Positions 11,601 through 21,373 of a stretch of 64,000 nt of DNA are shown here, piece by piece (positions within the stretch are counted from its first letter, which is position 1; every line of letters begins with the position of its first letter). The notes under the pieces are model-generated. The model made no database searches and was not told where the DNA came from. It saw only the letters and a program-made list of their open reading frames with translations. Made by a program: the position numbers and the translations under genes. The stretch lies in assembly GCA_018417955.1 (NCBI GenBank), contig JACTVC010000022.1:682001-746000 (forward strand). The letters are read 5' to 3'. The stretch is from Laccaria trichodermophora (Eukaryota > Basidiomycota > Agaricomycetes > Agaricales > Hydnangiaceae).

Positions 11601-14600
11601 TACCTGAAGCTCGTGCCACAGCTGCCAAAGCACTGGGCACTCTTGTCGAGCGTCTTGGGGAAATACATTTCCCTGATTTGGTTCCTGGTTTGCTGCGGAC
11701 TCTCAAGACCGATACGTCTGGAGTCGATAGACAGGGTGCAGCTCAAGGCCTCAGCGAAGTTCTTTCGGGTCTTGGCATGGAGCGCCTAGAGGGCCTCCTC
11801 CCAGATATTATCGCAAATGCTCGCTCACCTCGGCCAACTGTTCGCGAAGGATTCATGTCACTTCTCGTCTTCTTGCCGGCTACGTTCGGCACTCGATTCC
11901 AACCACATCTACCGAAAATCATTTCGCCTATCCTTGGTGGTTTGTCAGACACGGAAGAGTACGTTAGAGAAGCGGCCATGCGTGCTGGGAGGATGGTTGT
12001 CACCAACTATTCATCCAAGGCTATTGACCTTTTGCTGCCTGAGTTGGAGCATGGTATGTTCGACTCTGGTTGGAGAATTCGGGTAAGTTCAACGCATCCC
12101 TAAAAAGTGCATTGCTAAATGTCTGTTTCAAGCAATCATCCATTACACTCGTTGGAGAACTTCTCTTCAAGGTATCTGGAATCTCAGGAAAGGCCTCCGA
12201 GGTTGAAGAAGAGGAAGTTGCGGCAGGTGCGACAGCCGAGTCGTCTCGTCGTGCTCTTTTGGAGGTTCTTGGGGTGGAGCGTCGGGACCGCATATTGGCA
12301 GCTCTGTACCTCGTTCGCCAGGATGGTGTTGTTGTCGTCAGGCAGTCCTCAATGCAAATTTGGAAGGTGCTCGTCCACAATACGCCACGAACAGGTACTT
12401 CCATCAAACACCTAAACGCCTACTGACGCTAATGTGTTCTTTAGTCCGGGAGATTCTTCCTGAGTTGGTTAATCAGGTGGTCTACTTGATTTCGAGCGAT
12501 GAATCCGAACAAGAAGAGGTAGCTCTCAGTTTGTTTCATCATGAATGGCTCTGACTGCGATTTAGACGGCTGCAAGAACGGTATCAGAATTGTGTCGCAA
12601 GTTTGGCGAACGAATCCTCAACGAAATTATGCCTATACTCAGAGTAAAATCTACATCACCAGACTCACGAACAAGGCAAGGTGTTTGCAGGATGTTAAGT
12701 GAGATCATGTAAGCTGTTCTTTCTGTACACCATTCGGACCGATTCTAGCTGGTTTTTAGGCAAAATGCTTCAGAAGGCCAAAAGGAGGATCACGAAGACG
12801 ATATCATCTCTATGGTCCGCATATCACTGGTAGATGACGAAGCCAATGTCCGTGCGGCTGCTGCTCAGGCGTTTGACATTCTTCAAGAAGAACTTGGGGC
12901 CAAGGCCATTGATCAGACGATACCCACTTTGTTGGAAGCGCTTCGTCAGCCTGGAAAGGGTTCTGGGACTGCTCTTGAGGCGTTGCGAGAGGTCATGGGC
13001 GTAAGACTCCTCCCTCACCTACTTTATCAAAGCTTATGTACTCTAGGTTCGAGCGACAATTGTGTTCCCAGTTCTGATACCGACGCTCACGGCGATACCG
13101 ATGACGGTGTTCAATGCTCGTGCACTTGCTTCATTGGTGACGGTTGCTGGGAATGCCCTCAGCAAGCGGTTGACTGTCATCTTGAATGCCCTCGTCAAAG
13201 TCTCGGAGGAGAACAACGAGGAAGAGCTGGCAAAAGCAGTCGAAGAAGCGATCCAGGCTTTATTCGTCTCTATTAGCGATGCTGAAGGCCTCAATACACT
13301 GATGATGCTCTTGATTGGGTGGTACGTCGACAGTCGCTTCCCAACCTTTACCCTAATAAAAACATAATTCAGGGCCAAGAATCAACACCCCAGACGGCGT
13401 GTCAGCGCGTGCCGGTTGTTTTCCGTGTTCTGTGAAGTATCAGAGCTAGATTTCTCACTCTACCGTATCGACTGGATCAGAGAACTCGTGTCTTTGCTGG
13501 ACGACCCAGAAGTAAGTGTCCACACCGCAGCATGGACGGCGTTCGATGCCTTTGTCAAGTCCGTGCCCAAAGACGAACTAGAACCCCTTGTAGTTCCCTT
13601 ACGACGCAGCATCGAATCCACCGGCGCTCCAGGAACAACAGTCCCGGGCTTTAACCTTCCCAAGGGAGTCTCACCAACTGTGCCTATCATCATTGCGGGC
13701 CTAACCACAGGAAGCAACGAGCAGCGCGAGCAAGCTGCATACGCTATTGGGGACCTTGTCCGGCGCACAGACGAATCTGCCATCAAACCTTTTGTGGTAC
13801 CCTTCACGGGCCCTCTGATCCGCGTAGCCACGCAAGCGACGACTTATCCGCCACAAGTGAAGACCGCCATTCTCAGTGCACTAACGTCGATGCTCGAGCG
13901 GATCCCGGCCTTTGTGAAACCGTTTTTCCCGCAGTTGCAGCGGACGTTTGTCAAGAGCGCGAGCGACCCTGCAAGTAGTGCTGTTAGAGGTAAAGCAGCG
14001 CAGGCACTGGGAGTGCTCATGCGGAGTCAGCCTAGAGTAGATCCGGTGGTGACCGAGTTGATCGTGGGTGTGAGGGCGGGTGAGGATGGGATTGCGACGA
14101 GTTTGGTGGGAGCGCTTGCAGAGGTTGTGAGCAGTGGTTCGGAGAACCTTGGTGAAAAGGCGAGGGAGGCGTGTGTGGATATTGTTGTAGAGGCATTTAG
14201 GGAATCGCATGGTGGTGAGTGGATTTTGCTCGGCTTGCGGTTCTTTTGTGCTCATGTGGGAGGGTAGAACATTATTGCGAAGCGATTGGGAGGCTGGTGG
14301 CATCTCTGTCTCATAACCCAGAGCTTCTCCGCCCGGTAGTCGAGTAAGCTGCCTTCTGTCTCTTTTCACTCTACCCTTGCTAAATCCAGCCCCACAGATC
14401 CCAATTAACGAGCAGTAGTCCTCAATCCGTGTTGTCATCACACGTCATTCTCGCAGTGCTTGAATCCCAAGACGAGGAAGAGGAGCCTGGATTGAATTTG
14501 TTCCAAAAGCTACGGCTCCAAAGGAGTGTAGCCCAAAAAGCCCTCGAGAGCGCAGCGAATGAGAAACCAAGTATTGCTAGGCCTGCGAGAGAAGCGAGGG

Positions 14601-14650
14601 ATCGGTTTAGGGAGATGGTAGATGATGAGGCCTTGATCGGGTTGTTTTAG
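5631..14650 (+). CDS. GCN1: GCN1, ribosome-associated activator of the Gcn2 kinase
   Basis: Gcn1 binds translating and collided ribosomes and passes the uncharged-tRNA signal to the kinase Gcn2, so eIF2-alpha is phosphorylated under amino-acid starvation. The coding region spans 9.0 kb with about 24 short introns and predicts roughly 2,600 residues, the normal Gcn1 size. It is HEAT repeats almost throughout. Diagnostic stretches are LLTLTYPRYTDSGSRDAV near the N terminus, RRGMLNAGTAVVDLHG, YAARRGAAYGLAGVLKGTGI and YEPRQGVMFALE in the eEF3-like middle (10.3-11.4 kb), then HEAT repeats covering the Gcn2-binding part to a charged C terminus. ATG 5631 is chosen because the conserved N-terminal HEAT region begins about 70 codons later and no better upstream ATG is in frame. 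Sampled introns: 5845-5896, a phase-1 intron starting after TTTG near 7542, and one near 8370-8415 needed to remove an in-frame TGA. No frameshift or stop remains after splicing. Confidence 0.93.
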
Positions 14651-14901
14651 TAGAATATGTGGTCTGTATCGAGGCATTACATGCTTGCCAGGATCAATCG
14701 ATTGCAATCAGTACATAAGCCAACTCTGTCAATGAACTGTTAATTGTCACGGTAAGTAGGAGCCAGAAAAATGCGTCAAATGTGTTTTACATCGATGGAG
14801 TACAAGTAGTAATCCAGGCTGGATAGACGAAACACTGTTACAGGGAACACAAAAAAACTCGGACCAAGAAAGCAATTCAAGGTACACTGACGAAGTTGAC
14901 T

Positions 14902-15927
14902 CTAGGTATTCAGAATGTCCAGCAACGCCTGGCGGTGGGGCGTTAGAGGCAAACCGACACGAGGCGCTGTGATGAACGGTGGGAGGACAAGCCCCGCATT
15001 CTCCTTTTGGCTGGTACTCCGACACCCTTGAGATAGGATATCATTCAGAATATCCACTGCAGCCCAGTCCGCAGGATTAATCGCCACCGCGTCCGGGAGT
15101 TCGTCCGACTTGTTAGCTGTCACTGTGTCAATATCTTGAGGGGCTTTGGCTCGAATCCTGGCCAAACCCTTCGTCTTCGTGCCACCCCAGCTTCCCACAG
15201 CTTCCTTGAACGGAGCGACGTCCGACTTTTCGTAGCTGGTGCGCTCGACCGCGCGCTGTGGTCCGAGGATGGCTCGCTGGACTGCTTCGGACGGCGGTGA
15301 GTTGGTATATCCACTCTCTCTCGAGATCCGACGAGTGGCCCGTCGCTCGACGAAGAGGACGCCAAATGGCATCCGGTTCAAGCGCGATCCTGGTGAGGGG
15401 ATTATATCATCAGAAGAGTCGCTATTCTCGGCATGATCATCCTGGTAGGTCGTTGCGGGAGGCTCGTTCTCATCGAAGACTTCATTGAGAGATAGGTCGT
15501 CGGGTGAGGAGGACAGTGTCTCAATTTGCGGGGGTGGGGAGACGCAGGGACGCATGGTAACGTGGAGCTTCTCTTTGCTGTCCTCCGCCCCGATCTTGAC
15601 CTCGTAAAATGTTTTGAAACGGGTGGGGAACACGAAATCGGTTGGCGAGATCGTAGACAATGAAGGAACGGGAAGGGGATGTTTGGGAATGGTGCGTGCG
15701 GTAAACCTTCCAGTTCCAATCACACCGAATGGGTGAGCCGTCTGGCGGGTAGGTCTGCCAAAAAATTCCCCATCGAGTGGCGCCCAGATGTTAGGGTTAA
15801 CCAGGTAGTCCATGGTGATATTATCCGTCTGGAACAAGATGATTGAGCACCAACACGAAGGCAGGGAGGGTTTAGCATTTACCTTGGTAGAGACAGGGAG
15901 AATATTAGTGTTCGTGAATGAAGACAT
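14902..15927 (-). CDS. Unknown lineage-specific protein, family member A
   Basis: Two exons (15927-15883 and 15828-14902) with a 54-nt intron give 323 residues. No known domain is recognised. The protein is hydrophilic and Ser/Pro/Asp-rich in the middle, so probably largely disordered, with no signal peptide or membrane segment. Three blocks are shared with the gene at 26838-27833: PLDGEFFGRPTRQ with GVIGTGR near residue 25-45, a central FDENEPPA motif followed by a Ser/Asp cluster, and GLARIRAKAP with PLTPHRQALLDILN at the C terminus. The start ATG at 15927 is supported because both family members have a 15-codon first exon of the form MSS..NTN. It is convergent with GCN1, 251 nt from its stop. 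The C-terminal TPxRQxLLDxLN block could be a short binding helix; this is a guess. Confidence 0.75.
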   Translation of the reverse strand: MSSFTNTNILPVSTKVNAKPSLPSCWCSIILFQTDNITMDYLVNPNIWAPLDGEFFGRPTRQTAHPFGVIGTGRFTARTIPKHPLPVPSLSTISPTDFVFPTRFKTFYEVKIGAEDSKEKLHVTMRPCVSPPPQIETLSSSPDDLSLNEVFDENEPPATTYQDDHAENSDSSDDIIPSPGSRLNRMPFGVLFVERRATRRISRESGYTNSPPSEAVQRAILGPQRAVERTSYEKSDVAPFKEAVGSWGGTKTKGLARIRAKAPQDIDTVTANKSDELPDAVAINPADWAAVDILNDILSQGCRSTSQKENAGLVLPPFITAPRVGLPLTPHRQALLDILNT

Positions 15928-17416
15928 AACCGGAATCATTGAAGGTGAGTATAGGCTTTGGAGGTACACGGTGAAAGTCACTTAGGTGGGTAGGTGGAGA
16001 GGTGGTCGTGTCAGGCTGATGTCGGACAAAAGTTGAGGGTAATTAGAGAGGCGTAGATGGTTTGTGAAGACAACGCAGCCTAGAAGCAACCGCCTTTTAA
16101 AGTACCTGCCTCGCGCTGTTGGATGTGGCCCCAGGTGATCACCTGACCGCGTTTTCCTTTGTCGCCCCTCGATTCGGTGAACAATGGCAATCTCCAAGAT
16201 GATACTAATTAGAAGTATTAAAAAGGTTCAGGGGCGGTATGCACCGATTGTTTAGGCCCTCGAGGCTCCTAGCCATGGGGTGTTGGGCTTAATGGGGTTA
16301 TGGGCACAGACAAAGGCTCAAAATTGAAAGGACGCACGATGTGGCACGTACGAGCTTTTGTAGATCTTCCGTCTTCAAGTCCATATTTAATGGAGGTAAC
16401 GACGTCGATTAGCTAGAGAGCTGCCGCAACCGGCCCCAGAAATGCATTCGCACAGAATTAATTCGACATTCTGGGGCATGTGGCAAAGGTAATAGGGACC
16501 GCGAGGGGGATGAAATAGCCTTCTTAACCGGAAGGAAAAGAGAGTGCGAGATCTCCACAGATGTTGTCAGATTTGAAAGACGACGCAAAACACATAAAAA
16601 ACATACTGGCATTCAATCCTCTCTGGAACGCTACCTCCTCGTCAACAGATATTACATACTAGGTGATGTTTTAGGAGAATGGAATGCTGGTCTTCGGAAC
16701 TCGGATTAATGGCTGTTGCTCTCGGGACGTGCATAGCATCTGGTTGGAAGTAACAAGCAATGGAACCTCTTCAAACAAGGGAGGCATCGCCGTTTTGAGG
16801 GAAATTTTCAAGTAAAGGTTGCAGAATTTCTTTGGTAAAGAGGGGTGTCCGTCGAGGTAGGAAATCTGGATGACAGCGAAAGCTCCTAAAACCTGTATGG
16901 AAAGAGAATAGAGCGCTCTCGAGAATGATAGAAATGTGAACCAAGGCGAAGGGCAGAATATCGAGTTTGGGCGTAAGAGCGATATTCCAGTACACTTGTC
17001 GACGAAAGGTCGATGCAAGGTCGATGAGACACGTAGATTGACCCAAGGATGGAGGGAGACAAGTTGCCTGTTGGTTGGCCGTAACAAGGCCGGCGAGCTC
17101 GGCCCGGAACCCTTTCAGCCTCGTCCCAAAAATCCCGCGCAGTGGTGCAACAGTGGTGTGCCAGGTCTTGGGTTGCCTGAGAACGCAATGCACATTACAT
17201 ACCTAACCTCAAGAACCACTGTGGATATACTTGATATGAACGTTAACGACTCCGACTCTAGTTGCGTAGAAAAAAGATTCTATTCCCTTGGTGTGCAAAG
17301 TATCGATCGCACTGTGCATGAAGTCACGAAATTTTAATCTCGATGCATGCAAAAATTCTCCGTTATTCCTACTGAATTCTAACATGACATACTTCTGTGC
17401 ATATCGCATACAAGAA
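15928..17416. other. Intergenic, no convincing gene
   Basis: About 1.5 kb upstream of family member A and downstream of the F-box gene. Overlapping open frames on both strands at 16671-17337 have no family likeness and no consistent splice pattern. The promoter of member A should lie near 15930-16200. Confidence 0.4.
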
Positions 17417-19000
17417 TCAATGAAATGGGTTATCAATCGACAGGTCGAACAACTCCTCGCAAAGAATCGGTCGTTCAATGCAGGGACAGACGTTGTATCG
17501 CCAACAAAGCTCTATAAACTTCTTCTCTTCTTTTAGGAACTCCGCCCGTAGCAGCTCATCGGTAGGTCTAATGTAACGGAGAGTGACAGCTCTCAGATGA
17601 GAAGGGTGACATCCACCATGAGTCGATCCCCGACTTGTCACCAGATGAAGTACACTTTGTGGGAATGCATTTTGAGCCTCGCAAGTGACATCGATGGACT
17701 GTAAATTTGGTAGAAGAGGGGTCTGTGCGACCTGCATAAGAACGTCCGGGGAATCAATAGAAAGATGCTGGATGGTCGAGGCTTGTTGCAATATTTCCTC
17801 GAGTTGTGAATTGGATATTGAATTATACTTCAGAGCTACTCCGGAAAGCGCAGGAGAGCGGCGGATAAACTCGACAAAGACGTCTTGGTCCCAAGGCCCC
17901 TTGTAATTTGGCGAGCTTTCGATTCGAAGGACGAGAGCTGATAAGGATGGAAGAGAAAGTGCACCTAGAATCTTCCCAGCAGCAAAGGCTGCCTCTAAGA
18001 CATCTGACTGTAGTAAAATTATCGTCAAGGAAGTCAAGTGAAGAAGAGCGGTGTCGGGAAGGGTTACGTCGACTTCAAATGATGAACTGCAAAGAATGAC
18101 AAATTTTTGAAGCCTGGGCATTGATCTCAATGAAAAAAAGAGAGGATATAATGTAATGCCACAACGCCAGTGAATATGAAAGGAGGTCAAGTTGAGCAAT
18201 GGTATCCTGGACAGGATATTGGGGTTATAGGTGTTCAGGGCAAGGGATGACAATTGATGCGCGAATTCAAAGACGTCTATTTGAACCAGAGCGATTGGCC
18301 ATGTTCTTTGAGTAGTGTCAATGGAAAGACCTCGGAGCTGAGATAAATTGTTTTTCATTGATTTGAATGCCTTCCACGTGAGATCGTAAGGAAGAATATC
18401 AAACGAAGCATCAACCCATCGATTTGATTGACTAACAAGGAATCTGAGAGCGGTATGTCCCTCCCAATTGACTGCAGAACGAAATCCTCCGTTCCCCGCC
18501 TCAAGGACTGCCACCTTCAGCGGAAGAGTACCAGATCGCGCAATCCACATATCAACCAGGTCAAATAAATGAGCTGCCTGGGGCATGGCTAGCACCAGTA
18601 CTAGTCGTATCGTTGTCCATAACGCGGGGGTTGATATTGCGATAGCACGCCACCAGCTGCATACGTGGGTCAGCAGCAGGGGGCCGGCCTTTGCGTCAAA
18701 ACTGTCGTGCACAGAGGGGACAACGCTACATGGGGCTCCTTTTGAACAACGTTTGAAAACTTCGATCCAGAGCTCTGGAGGAAGTCGCCGAGAAGGCGCG
18801 ATTAGCGCAAGGTGTTCGGTCATGTATGTTTGAAGTCCACTGCAGTGCGTCTGGTTTGGCTTGCTCAAAGTTTCTAATCCCTGATCAAGGTGCGATGGGT
18901 CTGATTGGGTGGTCGAGAGCGATTGGCATGTCGCTCGGAATTGGTCAATGGAGGGAATAGTGTTGGATGATAAGCTTGCGGAGTCGGGGGAGGGTGGCAT
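17417..19000 (-). CDS. F-box protein with C-terminal LRR-like region
   Basis: A single exon encodes 527 residues. The F-box is clear: RRLPPELWIEVFKRC followed by LLLTHVCSWWRAIAISTPALWTTI, the standard agaric form, at about residues 75-145. The rest carries the loose Leu-rich repeats typical of these proteins (for example LSQLRGLSIDT, LLNLTSFHIHW, LTSLTIILLQ). The F-box would bind Skp1 and so dock onto an SCF (cullin-1) ubiquitin ligase; the substrate is unknown. ATG 19000 (MPPSPDSAS) is taken as the start because the frame upstream of it has no ATG. The lack of introns is unlike most neighbours but common in this expanded family. The C terminus holds two cysteines in a CPCIERPILC stretch. Confidence 0.85.
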   Translation of the reverse strand: MPPSPDSASLSSNTIPSIDQFRATCQSLSTTQSDPSHLDQGLETLSKPNQTHCSGLQTYMTEHLALIAPSRRLPPELWIEVFKRCSKGAPCSVVPSVHDSFDAKAGPLLLTHVCSWWRAIAISTPALWTTIRLVLVLAMPQAAHLFDLVDMWIARSGTLPLKVAVLEAGNGGFRSAVNWEGHTALRFLVSQSNRWVDASFDILPYDLTWKAFKSMKNNLSQLRGLSIDTTQRTWPIALVQIDVFEFAHQLSSLALNTYNPNILSRIPLLNLTSFHIHWRCGITLYPLFFSLRSMPRLQKFVILCSSSFEVDVTLPDTALLHLTSLTIILLQSDVLEAAFAAGKILGALSLPSLSALVLRIESSPNYKGPWDQDVFVEFIRRSPALSGVALKYNSISNSQLEEILQQASTIQHLSIDSPDVLMQVAQTPLLPNLQSIDVTCEAQNAFPQSVLHLVTSRGSTHGGCHPSHLRAVTLRYIRPTDELLRAEFLKEEKKFIELCWRYNVCPCIERPILCEELFDLSIDNPFH

Positions 19001-20074
19001 TCTGCTCGTATCCGGTGTCAAGACCTGTGTGATCTGAGAGTGAGCAGCTTTTTCAAGTTGGCATTGAACTCATAGTACGCTGTCGGAGCAGGTGTGAGGG
19101 AGAGCCAAAACAAAGCCCAACACTGGCAGTCATTCCAAAGCGTCACGGTGACTTTTATTCGTTCTTTCCTACAACAAGTTGCTCTAGGCTGCAATGATCT
19201 CGAAGGATCAACAATTTTTCTTTCTCGTCGAGCCGTGTACCTTCTACTTATCTCTATGTAGCCGCTTCTCCATGCAGGATTTTTGAAGTTCAAATGGCAC
19301 TGGCAAGTTACAACTCCGTGCTCAAGCAAGCTCACGCTAGCACAAAGCTCTAACCCTTTTTAAGCTTCAAAACTTTAGTTCTCAAACCTCTGGACGTGTG
19401 ACTGAGTAAATTCGATTTTCTGGCGGATCGGGAGCGGGTCAACAGGAATTTTTGCTTGTCGTCGACTCCTCCAAGACTCCTTCGCCGGTCCATGCTCTTC
19501 GGGTTGTGTTTTCATCACGGGTTCGACTCCCAGGAAAAAATTGGTGCTGCCCAAACCTTTGGATTCCGCCTCTGGCTTCTTTTTTTTCTTCTGGTTGCGA
19601 CATTTGAATGTTATTTCTGTCAACAACCTCTCAAAAGTCGGATGTAATTCTTGAATTCGGAACGGATAAAAATCAGGCTGTTGAAGTCGCTTCCCAGCTT
19701 TGAATCCCCTCCGAGTCGGTAATTTATATAACTATGCCAAAATTACAACCTCGCTAAAATATCTGTAGGGTGTGTATTGATTGGCTGTCCTCGCGCCCAT
19801 CCCACTATTACCAGCGTCGACTTGAAAACTAGAATCTGTGGTAGCCTCTGGGTGTAACTCCCGGACGGAGAGATTGATATGCACTTGTTGTGCACTTGCG
19901 CTTCTTTTTCGTTGATGGACCCCGGAGTCCTCTTGGTTTTATCAGGAGCAAAACTCAAAGCCCATCTATAAGCAAATTCTCTTGTAACTCTTGTCCCAAT
20001 CTATCGGAAATTTTACTTGCACCACTACCAATATATATAGTTATTCTTGTTAGTATGTAGGAAGGACATAATTA
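19001..20074. other. Intergenic, mainly non-coding
   Basis: No gene is recognised in this 1.07 kb. It holds a possible decayed tRNA-Asp copy (19759-19874) and, at 20045-20069, a fragment TTCTTGTTAGTATGTAGG that looks like a broken tRNA 5' half just ahead of an intact copy. Confidence 0.45.
19759..19874 (+). pseudogene. Possible decayed tRNA-Asp copy
   Basis: The 5' part (ATCTGTAGGGTGTGTATTGA) and the 3' part (CTGGGTGTAACTCCCGGACGGAGAG) resemble the acceptor/D-arm and T-arm/acceptor of the tRNA-Asp copies nearby, and CGCGCC recurs where the anticodon stem should be. The insert is too long and the stems are mismatched, so it would not fold properly. The relation is inferred by eye. Confidence 0.35.
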
Positions 20075-20173
20075 TCTCTGTTAGTATATTGGTCAGTACA
20101 CGCGCCTGTCATATTGGTGATACTGACATATCCGATCTTGCGCGAAAGCTGGGTTCAAATCCCAGACAGAGAG
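20075..20173 (+). tRNA. tRNA-Asp(GUC) with a 27-nt intron
   Basis: The acceptor stem TCTCTGT (20075-20081) pairs perfectly with ACAGAGA (20166-20172), with discriminator G at 20173. The T arm is CTGGG-TTCAAAT-CCCAG. The anticodon stem CGCGC/GCGCG (20101-20105 with 20140-20144) closes a loop CTGTCA...T with anticodon GTC at 20108-20110. An insert at 20112-20138, one base after the anticodon, is at the standard nuclear tRNA intron position, and it contains GAC, which could pair with the anticodon. A T run (8 T) about 25 nt downstream is a fitting Pol III terminator. It is on the opposite strand to the three copies at 23.6-25.4 kb. Confidence 0.85.
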
Positions 20174-21373
20174 TCAACTGCTTCCTACCTCTTCCACTTT
20201 TTTTTGTTTGGACATTTCTCATATTTGACAGATGGATTTATAGTCTCATAACATGGCCTCCGGGACTGATAACGGCCGTTTAGTAGGTAGACGAACATAT
20301 TGGTTTTTGAACCCGGCGCCAGCACAAAACCAAGTACGCGACTTTCATATGTACAAATGCAAGACCTTAAAGTTCGCGACCCCTCTGCCACTCACACAAA
20401 TATTGATTACTCCCATTGTTGGGTCTCCGATGTCCATATGCACAGTTGGAACATTAGATTTTAATGGGGCTGGATGTGTATGGCAGAATCATGATAGTCA
20501 AAAACATGGCGCAGGATCACGTCAATGCTGGACCGGTACGGAATCTGAATTGTAACGATGGCATTGGGACGCCAAAACAACCCTCACCCACGTCGACATG
20601 GATCCTGGCGAATATGGAGCGATGGTGTTGGGTACGACGCTGGAGATGGGGTCAACAGCCCAGGCGTAGTGCGAGTGAGCTGTAGATTGAGCGTGGTGTT
20701 GTGACGCTGGAAGAAAGGAACTGAGGGGACGGAGAAAAGGGAGGGAAGAGAGGTGAGAGAGACGATATACACTTTAGGCGCGAAGAGACGTGCAGCGTGG
20801 CCCCTCTGGAATGTCCACCTCGGTCCACCGTCCCTCCAAAACGTTCACCTCGTTTAAGCAAATTCAACCCTTGACGCGCTTTTTGTAAAGCAGCTCATCG
20901 AAGGTAGGCTTGCCTTGTATCGCGCGAGTTGTACCCAGTCGATAACATCCCATCAAACCCGACCTCCCTCCCAAGATGTATCAAGCTCGAGTTTGGGTGG
21001 GCCACGCCACCATATCGTCAAACGGGAAAGCCTCGGGGTATTGGTTTTGAACGGACATGCGATGGTCTCTGAAGCAGGCATGCCCTGAGAGGTTCAATAT
21101 GAGCAGGCGTAGAAAGTACTGAAGAGAGGCACTGAGTACTAATTGTCGATACGCTGCAACGACATTAGCACAAGGCGCGATCGCCGATAAGTAAATTATG
21201 GAACTTACAACACGCGTTACCGCGCTACCGCGTTTCCGCCTGGTGCATAGAATGAGGAGATTATAAGAGGGTCAGGCTTGGGTCAGGCCTAGGCTCAAAG
21301 AGCCCCAATACTAATAGAGCCACTTGAACCTTCTTGCTCTAACACCCATCATCGATCAACGTTCAACCCCATC
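20174..21373. other. Intergenic, no gene seen; PAP2 promoter at its end
   Basis: About 1.2 kb without a recognisable gene. Small open frames on both strands overlap each other and lack family likeness. The last few hundred bases should contain the promoter of the PAP2 gene. Confidence 0.4.

Noticed and set aside
12021..12407. Antisense frame of 128 codons inside GCN1
   Set aside because: It shadows conserved GCN1 coding sequence on the other strand.
16671..17337. Overlapping open frames of 130-140 codons on both strands
   Set aside because: No family likeness, mutual overlap and no splice or start support; likely chance.
19513..19530. GGTTCGACTCCCAG resembling a tRNA T arm
   Set aside because: No acceptor, D or anticodon arm around it; probably chance or a very old relic.
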